Of a DNA stretch of 64,000 bases, positions 54,614-64,000 are shown piece by piece. A model generated the notes under the pieces. It saw only the letters and a list, made by a program, of their open reading frames with translations. It was not told the DNA's origin and ran no database searches. The DNA comes from Sordariomycetes sp. S80-01Y (taxonomy: Eukaryota; Ascomycota; Sordariomycetes), in the NCBI GenBank assembly GCA_037042185.1, contig JAXQJY010000029.1, positions 186,001 to 250,000 on the forward strand, given 5' to 3'. Numbering within the stretch: the stretch's first letter is position 1; each line of letters starts with the position of its first letter. The translations under genes were made by a program, and so were the position numbers.

Positions 54614-55848
54614 CCATGATTGAGGACATAATGAGCATGAAGCATGTTAGTCATTCGGATTGATGCATTGCGAGCGAGCATTGGCATTTTACTGGCGTTT
54701 TATACCCCTTGGAGAATTGGCCGCATATATGAGAGCCATTTAGCATTTACGTCACATGTTTACGAAGAAGTTGCGGGTTCGGCAGAGGATGGAAATAGCT
54801 CAGGGCAGCTGGATGCCACACACAACCCTACAGGACCTTAACATGCAGTACCACACAGACACTGATATTTTTGATTGAATCTTACTGATACGTGTGAAAT
54901 TGTTCAGAAATGAAGTGTTCATGAACAGGTCAAAGTAAGGCCGAGTAAGCAACTGGATGCATTGAGTGCTGATGTGTAGGTTTTGCTGAGGCTTTCTTGT
55001 GTTAGTGTTGGCGTTAAGTTTGGAAATGCAGCGATGGGTATCATTTTGCCGCTCGAGTTCCAAGGTCCAGGAGCTTGAATCAAGATCTTTATTTGAGATC
55101 ATACTTTTTCAGTGTTGTACATTGGATTACACTTGGTCGTTACGATGCAACACTGCAAGCCGAAGTGCCAAAACTTAAGCTTCCCACAGCTTAGACAATT
55201 GCTCCTTGTTTCGCTAGCGCCACCCGCAATGTGGAAAGAAAAAGGGATCTAATGATCGTCGAGTAATGAAAACTTCCACTTCGTTTTTTAGACAGGCTCT
55301 AAGGAGGTACTTTAGTATCAAAGGGGCCATTGTATAGGGTAGGGTCAAGATAAAGAGCACTTCTAAACAGCTTACAGCCAATCAATATCACCGCCCTCAG
55401 CCACACTCTTGAAGATTCCGTGTGCATTTACCTGCGGCTTCGCCCAGCTGAGTCGGGCTGAGCCAGCTACAAATAATATTCTGAGATCTCCGATGACCTT
55501 CTTCCTTCACTTCCCCATCATACATAGCCAGGGCGACTTTTTGGGTCCTGTGTCTCATTTTGTCGCGCAGGTCAACCGGTCCGGTCAAGCCCGCTGGTGT
55601 CATCCAAGTCTACGGGGGGAGCTCCGCTGCAAACGATATATCTGGAGAATCGACATCCAGTACCCTGTAAAGAACCTCGCTTGAGTAACTTATGAGGTTA
55701 CAAACATCAAACCACCGAGCTCATACAAAAGGTCCAGAACGACAAGAAGAGAAACGCACTGACATTGTCCTCGCCTGGCCGAACAGGGCATTCATCAGGT
55801 GACACTGCTCTGCAGCTTCAGACAAGCGACTTTCATCTACTGCAGGCA
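54614..55848. other. intergenic
   Basis: No gene is called between 54614 and 55848. The frame of the next gene is open upstream without an ATG to about 55765, so the first coding exon might extend or be preceded by another exon. Confidence 0.4.
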
Positions 55849-58800
55849 ATGGACCCTCTCGGATTGGCAGTCCGGACTGAGACTACGGAGAGGACACAAC
55901 TCCTGCCGCCGTCATTCACGGAGGCCAGGAGCCGTGGTTGTCTGCAAAAGTACTTTCAGCCGTCTGCTGCAACGTCTGCCTTCTTCCTGTACGCCACCGG
56001 TCCACATGTAGTGTGCTGCCGCCACGACACATTGGTGATCGAAAGAGTCTTCTCCCACCACCAAGAAAGAATCAGTCTTCTCGCTGTTGACAGCGAAGAT
56101 GAGATAGGCGGCGGACGCCGTGCAGTGAGTTATGATGATGAACAGCTTGTGATCGTCTGGGATATCGTGACTGGAGAGGAAGTGACCCGGTTTTCAGAGA
56201 TTGAGGGCCTGACATCAACGGCTTGGATGCGCAACGGCAATCTAATCTTTGGTATGTTCCCTCCTTAGTAAATGTATTTTCACTACATGAGCTGTAAACT
56301 GACACACCAACACTAGGGAACGCCGTCGGGGCTCTCGTACTGTTTGAACCGTCTAAGATTACAGACGTGCCGATAACAACCTCCTCAAGATCCCCTATCA
56401 CGGCTGTGGCTCCATTCGCGGACTGCCAGACAGTTGCCATCGGGTCAGTATGAGCGAAAGGCTACCGCCCCCTCTTCGAAGAATGCGGGTTAATGTGTTC
56501 CTAGGTATCAAAATGGCGAGCTGGTCATCGCATCGATGCTGCCTGAGTTTGTAGTGCTCCACAATATCACTTGCGAACCTTCGCCAATAATATGTTTGGC
56601 TTGGCATGGAGATACCTCACAGCGGCGAAACGCCATGCTGGCAGTCCAGGACGACCAAGGCTTCTCACGAGTTTGGGCCATACCGAAACGTGATCTGAAT
56701 GACGAGGATAGCTCGGCCAGAGTAATAAGAATCCTAAAAAGTTCAGACACCAACAGTGTTGGTCCAAAATGGATTGGATGGTCCAAGAACGGGCGCATCG
56801 TGAGATATTCTGATTCGTGAGTACCTCTGTCACTCTGACCTCTCTCTACGCCCAGCTATCGGTATAACTGATGTTCACTTCCTACAGTGAGACGAGAGCA
56901 TGGGATGTCCGAACTAAACACGTAACAAATGACTATGTGCCAACTCCAAATTGCGTCAATGGACTTGCAGTCTATAGACGCGGCGGCGCTCTATTCACGT
57001 TAGGCCAGAATGATACTGTGCAGCAATTCAACCTGTTGTCCACGCCTCCAACGATAGTGGCAAATGTTGAGCATCCTGGTGTATCTGGGTTGAGAGTATT
57101 GGCCGAGCGAAAACATATGCTCAAGCAAGTAGCATTTGTTCTGCCGGAACGAACGATACCTGTCGGTCTCATCGAATCCACTGGCAGCACTACCTCTACT
57201 TCAGGCGAGGAACGACCGCCAACATATTCAGATGTACCTCTACGAGAGGTACATAGACACGATGATATTGTTTCGCCTACCGACTCAGTTTCAGTGGTGG
57301 GTATTGAGGATATTATCTCGGAGCCGCACCAGTGTTCTAAGGGTCAGAAGTGCCGCAAATGGCGAAAACAACAACGGATAATGGAGTTGCACACACGAAA
57401 TCTGAATGCTCGAAACCCTAACCATGAAGTTCAAGAAGCACTCCCGCAAGCAGAGTTCACCAACTCCCATGAGCCGGACTCCGGGTCTGTGGAGCAACTC
57501 AAGTCGTTCAGAGTGAGCGTGAATGATTCATACCGCAAAGTATTAGCCATGGCTCTCCAAAAGTATAGTATCACTGCGGATGCAGATCTCTATGATCTTC
57601 ACCTTCTGTATGAGGGCCACGAGCGGCGAGTGGGCTTGGATGATAAGCCTCTAAAGCTCTACAGAGAGATGACTGCAGCTGGGAAAGCCCCTGTCTTCAT
57701 GCTGCGGAAATCTGCTCGCGAATCTGCGGCAACAAACGACTCAAGTGCTTCTGAGCCCCAAACTGGACCTACCCGTGCAGAAGAGGATGACGTTGCGTCT
57801 CTGAGCCCTTCAGACAAGGGCTCTGACGATGCATCCACTGCACCTTCTGCCCCATTTTGGTCCGACGGCCCAGTACCAACAGACGCAACCTCGACATCCC
57901 AAGAAGCCGTTTCAAGACTGGGCAGCCTGAATAAGGAACATGAAAAAGCTGAGTGGCTAACATTTTACAACTTCGCCGGCTCTGACGGGGGATCAGATGG
58001 GGGCTCGGAACACGTTGAAGCAGACGACATTGCGTCCCTTTGCTCTCTTGACGAAGACATCGCCTCACTGGCCGAGACCACCACGACCACGCTGGAGTCC
58101 CGTGAAGCAGCCGCCAACTTCCTAGTCAAGAAGTTGACCGATGACGATGGACTGCTGTCACTGTATCAAGAGGCTTCTCGACGAATGGGTGAGGCCAAGT
58201 TCGTTCGCAATCACAGACGCCTGCTCAAACGCTTCTTTCTCGACCTCCGATCAGAAGAGCAGAGTCCAGCCGAGAGGGCCGCTGTCAGATTTCTGCGCCT
58301 ACGCAGCCAGCGGACTCGCATATCGTCCGGCATCCATCGCTCGGTAATGCCATTGGAGGCGCAAACTAGAGAAAAGATCAACATGAAGATCGAACAGGTA
58401 AAGGGCAATTTGTTCTTGTTGGATAGGCTTCTGGGGGAGCAAGATGCGACCCCCAACGCACCGGTTCCCGAACCAGTCATCAACGACGACGAGGATGTGA
58501 TAAGCGAGGACAGCGAAGATGATGACGACGGCGCTCATGATAACGCAATACAAGACAAACTGCCGAACTTGGAATCTGTCTCGGATTTCTTGACATCTGG
58601 GAAACCTTTTTCTTCATACAAGGAGAATCTGGAGAAATTTCTTCATCCAAATCCTGCTGTGGCCGATTTGACGGGGAGGACATTAACGGTTGCAACTACA
58701 ATCCTGGAAGATGGCAATGCTATTTCACAAGAGCTCCCCGTTGGCAGAGACAGTGATATCTCACCGAAGCACGAGCTTTACCCTCGGCGCAGGGCTGAGA

Positions 58801-60046
58801 AGATGCCTTTCAAAATGGTTGCTGTACCGAAATGGTTAGGACTTCATCTCTATACCCGATGGGCGACAATAAGACGGCTACTTCGGCCAACGCTGAAACA
58901 GGGTTACAGACGCATTGAATGGGCATGTGTAAGTTCAATTGGACGCTTTCAAACATCCACCACTTGCTATCATGTACCTTTCACCGACAGTGCGAAGAAG
59001 AGTTGCTAACTCATATGATTCAATAGGACTGTGGCGTCGACCTCTACGCCGATTTTGTGGACAATGGCTCCGACAGCCTGGACAGCCTGGAACGGTCTCT
59101 GCACCAGAGCATTGATGATAAATCCGGCGCCAGTCAAGAGACAGAACGATCTCGCAACATACAGCTTCCCGCAGGAGCTGAGAGCAAGGAGTCTGTCGAG
59201 GGAAGCGACAACACCACGGACGGCAGCACAATGTGTGATTCTCAGCGAACCACAACTGAAGCGAGCAACAGCTCAAGCACTTCGCTCTGTCAACCCCAAA
59301 ATGAGTCCTCAAAGTCAAAGTACCTGGCACTTTGTGTCAACACCGGCGGCATCTACAAGACTTTAGCAGAAATAGACGCCACAGGAATGACATCCGATAG
59401 GGCCGGGTTCCAGAAGCTAAAGGAAAGGTATCTCGAAGCTAGAGGCTTCCGATCCAAGTTCTCCTTCCTCATGAAGCCCGTTACGTTGGAGTTTGTCCAG
59501 GTGAGTCAACGACCTACTTTGCCATGGAAGAAGGCCTCTTCCGATGGGCTTTGAGAACCTTTGGGCTGACGAAAACCTCTAATGCAGTTCACCCTATGGA
59601 GCTTACGAGGCGGCTACGTGTCGATCTGCAACAGACCAGAAAGCATCCCTCCTCACACCCTGTGCGACTACGAGTACAGCCCCAAGCCGCTAGACCCACT
59701 GCCGCCCATGCCACCAGAGATATTCATCCATTACCTCGAACACGGCGACGAGGATCTTCATCCGTCGCGATACGTCTGGCTTCCGCGCCTGCCCATGCGG
59801 CTCAACAATCGGGTCATCGACGGGTCTGAGCCAGGATACGGCTGGGGCGTCCACGTCATTGAGGGCCCGAACCGAGAGGTCGTGTTCTGGATCGTGATGG
59901 CTACCATTCTTGCCAGCATTTTGGCCAGCGTGCTGTGGTCTTCCATACAGGGCGACATTCAAGGTGGCACCGGGATAGGGGCTCTGATCGTTGCACTTCC
60001 CCCTTCCATTCTGGCGGCGTTTTTGTTTCGTTTAGGGAGCATATAG
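55849..60046 (+). CDS. WD40-like / Ras-association / C-terminal membrane-domain protein
   Basis: Six exons encode 1,271 residues: 55849..56251, 56317..56443, 56505..56816, 56888..58928, 59027..59500 and 59588..60046. All junctions keep frame. The N-terminal 370 or so residues have WD40-like units (YDDEQLVIVWDIVTGEEVTR; FSRVWAIPKRDL; ETRAWDVRTKHVTNDY). A basic cysteine motif follows (CSKGQKCRKWRKQQR, about 430-444). Residues about 486-554 match a Ras-association domain (SFRVSVNDSYRKVLAMALQK to KAPVFMLRK), which binds active Ras-type GTPases. An acidic Ser-rich middle and a block RRIEWACDCGVDLYADF (about 955-971) follow, then PEIFIHYLEHGDEDLHPSRY and GWGVHVIEGPNREVVFW with two membrane helices near 1217-1238 and 1248-1269. 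It may be a membrane-bound Ras effector; this is inference. The long fourth exon itself spans WD40 and Ras-association parts, so the fusion is not a joining error. Confidence 0.8.
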
Positions 60047-63000
60047 CAGGTGACTGTTGACAGTTGGAACTTTGCGCCTCACTGACGCGCCAGTTAGCTA
60101 CGGACTGGGCCTGGGAACAAATATTCCATTTGCTTGATAGAAACTAAGTCTAGATAAACATGAGCTGAAGGTATACTGTGTTTATCAGAGAAGACGGTGG
60201 CTATCTGTTGGTACTTGGCCCCAACATGGAACCCGATCATAGCGATGACGGCCGCGTACAACTTGGCACCAGGTTGTAGTTCTTCGCAACCTGGTAGGAT
60301 CTTCTGAAACGATGTCAACAAAATCAACAAGAACGTCCGTGTTGCTGATTGTCGCTTGAGTAAACCCGTCTCTGAGTATCGTAGCACCCTAGAACGATCC
60401 TTACCTGCACCAGAGGCCGATATATCGGGCTTATTGGGAAGAGCGTACAGTAAAATGTCTAATGGACTATTCCCTTGTCATAGAGAACGTACAGAACACT
60501 CGTTCAGGTCTCAGAAGTCCGCACGCTCGGTGGATGCTTGCATTGCCTTAGGCAAGGCTCGAGACTACAAGCTTTTGCTACGCGATTTTGGATTACTGAT
60601 TCGACCGAAACCTCTAGCAGTGTCATGTTCTCTTCCAATGTTTTCAAGTGGAAATCACGCACGTGTTTTCGAGCTGTCGGGAGATCCAGTGTCCTGGAGC
60701 TCCGTGCAGCCTCTCCATAAACACAACAACCATCACTTAGAGATTCTCGAACTTGACGAAACCCATAGAGCTCGGTCCCTGGACTCCCTTTGGGCTCTAG
60801 AAGCTACGGCCTCATGGTTCCCTCGCGGGAGTCTGGATTTTCCTTCACCCAACACAGCCCACGGGCTGCCTCCGTCAGGCCTCCAACACTGTCGGGATCT
60901 TTGGGAACGATTGCGAGGCTGTGAAGGTCAGTTCGCAGCTATACGCGGGGGAAGAAGGGGGCTTTGACAGAACGAAGCTTCCTCCTCGGGAAGGCTCATT
61001 TCCGAAGAGGCGAGGATAGACCTAGACTCGTTGAGGGGTTTCCGCAGCTTGACAGCGTCGATTGACGCCGCTAGGATTGCATTGGCGAAGGTTCTATCGG
61101 GATCCGAGGTGGTCTACGAGCCTGACGGCGAGGACTAGAGATGCTCAGCCATCGGACTGTCGCCGAGTGACCGTCGTATGACATGGCACTATCAACGCGT
61201 CGGTGACCTCGCCGAGGCAGAAGCCACGACTCGAATTCGAACAGTGGGCAACAGTAGGGCTGTGCTCGAACACCATGCTTGGATTGGACGTTGCATTCCA
61301 CAGTACTCTTCGTTTGATGCAGGGTACGCAAAGGGTTCGTCAACGTCAGTGGCCCTGTCACGACCAAACATCGGGAGGACATGGAATCAAACAATGACCT
61401 CACCCACGCCCCCGACGTCAGATGGCGTGCCAACGGGGAACTACCAGGTCTCAAGCTCCCCCCAGGCCAGAAAGGGCCAGGGAATGTAGCATCGGGCGGT
61501 GTGGGGGGACCGCCCTCCCACAATCCGAAGCGTCGCTTGGCCTCGCATGGGGCAATGCTGTAACTGGCCTTGCATGGCACGGTCCCTGTCAAGCGCGTGA
61601 AGAGCAAATTTAAAGTTATCGCAATCGGAACAAGATCGCGGATCTCATTTCCTCGAAAGCGGCCTGGCAGTCCGGCGCAATCTCCAGCAATTTGTCTGTG
61701 CTTTGTCGAGGTCTCAGGTGAAGCCCTCGGACTCGGACTCCCCATCCGCCCACCCTTGCTTGCCATCACTACCCGCAGCATAGTGTGTCCAGGCCAGAAG
61801 ACGCCGTCGCCGTACGATCACGACGATTCGGCTGGCGTCCTCGAATCAAGATAAACTCACATAGCCGAACGCAAGCGGCAGTTGTCCGTGGCTCATCTGC
61901 ACTCCGTAGCTGTACTCCGTTACGCCGTCTTCTCTCAACGACCGTAAGCTTCTGAGCCAAGCTTTGCTGCGGGTACATCGCAGGCACAGCCACGTTGGGA
62001 CCAAACCAATCAAGCTCCGTTGTCCGTCGGCCGGCTCCCACTCGGGCAGCACGGACCAGCCCCGGGTTCGTGTGGGCGCGAAGCTCTCAGTCGCCAGACA
62101 GACTCGCCACAGTGCGATCAAGATGCACGATGGGATCGAGACTGAACGAATGCCAGTGGGAAAAGGGGGTGACGCCACAGATGAGTCGGCCTGGCGTGGC
62201 TGAGGCGCGCTTGAGCCACAGCTAGCCTCGAGCGCTCAGCTTGCTCCGAGTCCGACTTTGCTTCAGAAGACTTTGTTGAGGGCTGTGTCTCGTCTGCGAG
62301 GAGTCATGACTCCGTCGCGAGGCAGACGAGACGCGACTCAATCGATACCTGAGGTCATCAAATCGATCTTTGTTGGAGAGCATTGCATTAGCGCCCAGCC
62401 ATGGGCAGCCATGGGCAGCCACCGCACGAGGGCGCCAGAGCCGGCCAGCCAGCGTCGCAGGCGGCACTGGCAGTGGTTGGCCCCTAAGCTCCGGGAGGAT
62501 GTGGAGGGTGCAGCAGCTGCAGCCGCGAGCGTTACAGCACGGCTTCTCTCCGACTGCACTGTGTCTCTGCTGCTTTTTCCACAGTTGATGCTACTTCGTA
62601 CGTGCCGAGTGCGGATGAATGTCGTGATCGGGCAGTTTTGCACATGCAGCACGCGCGCTGCAGCTGTTGCGCACTGGCAGCATCGGTGTGTTTCCCGACG
62701 GACGCTGGAAAGTTCCTGACACCAAGTGCGAAATGGAATGCTCTGGACAATACAAAGTGCTGCACTGCCTCACGGCTGCCGTCGGACGAGGAGGGCACGA
62801 GAGCGCGGGCACGAGGCGTCAGCACTCTGACCCTACGGCAGCTGAGCTTGTCGTCTCAGCGGACAGTTGGGAGGCAAAAGACAGCGAGCTGGTGGTTGGT
62901 GTTGTTCTGCGTCTGCCCTGCCGCCTGAGACTCTGGCAGCCTAACCGCCAGTGGCTTCCCCCAGGGTTCGTTCGCTCAGTGCTTCTGGAAAATCAGGGGC

Positions 63001-63651
63001 TGCTGCAGTGCGTCGACTCCCAGCTCGCACCGTACGTCACTGTGAAAAGCGGGGCCGTAAAATCACTCAACGAGGCTGTGCACCATCCTGGTCAATATGA
63101 GTTTGGCTTGCCACAGGACCGAGTCAGAGATTTCGTCTGCTTGGTGAAATTGATTGAATGCCAGCAGCTTCCCAAGCGGTGCATCAATGAATCAAAGACA
63201 TAATGTGATGAAACTTTGCGACCGAGGAGAATGCATGTCCCTCCTCAGAGTCAACGCCCAAGCAAGGAGAGGTGGGAGTCGAAACTTGATGGTGGGGGGA
63301 CGCCGGGACCTGGCGCTGAGGGTGAGTCCACTTGGAGCTGCCATGGCCAATCAGGGTCTCTAATGGTGGACCAGCGCTTGCTCGCAGCCAATCCCCGGCC
63401 TTCGGGAAACAAGCATAATTCATGTGGAGTTGCCTCATCGAGTCGGTACGTACCGTCTCCTCTCGCAGGGGGTCAGGGGGGCCGCCTTGGGGGACGGAGG
63501 TCGGGTAGCAGTCCAGTTCAGTCCAGTCCTGGCGCATGTCTCTTTGTTATCCTCGGATTCCTCTTCCTCTCACTGCCATCGTCACTGCCAGCGTGCTGTA
63601 CTGCCTGGCGCCGGCAATGACATGCTCCATTTCTTGAGCTTCCCTTAACTG

Positions 63652-63657
63652 TATATA
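63652..63657 (+). promoter_or_regulatory. TATA-like element of a gene beyond the window
   Basis: TATATA lies upstream of a CT-rich tract running to the window end. The gene itself is not visible. Confidence 0.35.
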
Positions 63658-63888
63658 CTCTTTTCCCCTCGGGTCCACTCACTACCTTTCCTGGCTTCTG
63701 CTTTCTCGGCGCAGCGCCAGGCCTCCCAACCTTATTTCGCTTTCCGTCCAACTTCTTTTCCACACCCCCCAGAGGCCGGAGCTGCCAACGAATACGCCAG
63801 CACAGCGCCCCTTCCAAGGCACCTTAATCCACTGTTTAGCTGTCAACAGCCGCCCAGCTCAGCGGTTGAGTTTGCCTTCGGTGCATAG

Positions 63889-63904
63889 CCTCCTCCTCCT
63901 CCTC
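63889..63904 (+). repeat. (CCT)5 microsatellite-like run
   Basis: CCTCCTCCTCCTCCTC within a pyrimidine-rich leader-like region. Confidence 0.7.
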
Positions 63905-64000
63905 ATCTGCGCAGAAAAGTGCAATATAGTCACCAGGGGAGGCACCTCCCACATCAGTCCGCTTCCTTCCCTCTCTACTTCCCGGACCCCCCACAAGCCA

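Larger units (their letters stand above)
60047..64000. other. long non-coding 3' and upstream region, no convincing gene
   Basis: About 3.95 kb. Frames here overlap on both strands: plus 60356..60967, minus 61071..61781, plus 62667..63203. None has a recognisable domain, splice pattern or consistent ATG context. The last 350 bp contains TATATA (63652..63657), then pyrimidine-rich tracts and a (CCT)5 run, as expected of a promoter and leader of a plus-strand gene beyond 64000. Confidence 0.5.

Noticed and set aside
60356-60967. 203-codon plus-strand frame after the WD40/Ras-association gene
   Set aside because: It depends on a non-ATG start at its 5' end, has no domain features and overlaps a minus-strand frame.
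61071-61781. 236-codon minus-strand frame
   Set aside because: Length alone in a GC-rich region is weak; proline, glycine and arginine bias and overlapping plus frames suggest chance.
62398-62417. Short direct repeat CCATGGGCAG
   Set aside because: Two copies only; too short to interpret as a functional repeat.

Overview
The window looks like nuclear DNA of a filamentous ascomycete (Pezizomycotina, most likely Sordariomycetes). The evidence is in the genes themselves: short introns (about 45-85 nt) with GT...AG borders and CTAAC/CTGAC-like branch sites, Zn2Cys6 regulators with a fungal middle homology region, PTH11-type rhodopsin-like receptors, an HsbA-like surface protein and several small cysteine-rich secreted proteins. 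A plant-associated lifestyle (for example Colletotrichum-like) is an inference from the BAS2-like secreted protein and the other secretome genes. I see no prokaryotic features, rRNA, tRNA, CRISPR array or intact transposon. Multi-exon genes were spliced by hand; the exon coordinates given keep an open frame from start to stop.

Layout. 1-5 kb: a YIP1 trafficking gene (cut by the window edge), a small unknown gene, and an eight-exon Zn2Cys6 regulator. The regulator is divergent from an atypical SDR/NAD-dependent epimerase gene across a 404-bp shared promoter. 7.5-12.6 kb: a two-repeat cysteine-rich secreted protein, a RidA/YjgF-family protein and a TRF4/Cid14-type poly(A) polymerase. 13.7-22.4 kb: a cytochrome P450 (+), a small mitochondrial membrane protein, a 3-dehydroshikimate dehydratase-like enzyme, a CTF1-like Zn2Cys6 regulator and a mitochondrial acyl-CoA dehydrogenase (all minus), which may be a catabolic neighbourhood. 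23.4-30.5 kb: a 4-Cys secreted protein, an LPMO-like protein with an N-terminal histidine, an ACS-family MFS transporter and a 6-Cys secreted protein. 32-38 kb: ACH1-type acetyl-CoA hydrolase/CoA transferase, a phytanoyl-CoA dioxygenase-family protein and a secreted amidase. 38.7-50.3 kb: two PTH11-like 7TM receptors flanking a nucleoside deaminase, a HAD hydrolase and an F-box/ankyrin protein, then an HsbA-like protein. 53.9-60 kb: a conserved serine/proline-rich protein of unknown function and a 1,271-residue protein joining WD40-like repeats, a Ras-association domain and a C-terminal double membrane segment. The last 3.9 kb has no convincing gene and ends in a CT-rich promoter-like region that probably belongs to a gene beyond the window.

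How the genes may work together. Two regulator/enzyme neighbourhoods stand out: the divergent Zn2Cys6/epimerase pair, and the dehydratase-regulator-acyl-CoA dehydrogenase run. The secreted set (two-repeat BAS2-like protein, 4-Cys and 6-Cys proteins, LPMO-like protein, HsbA-like protein, amidase) with two PTH11-like receptors and a putative Ras effector suggests surface sensing and host or substrate interaction. Most other genes are housekeeping or general metabolism.
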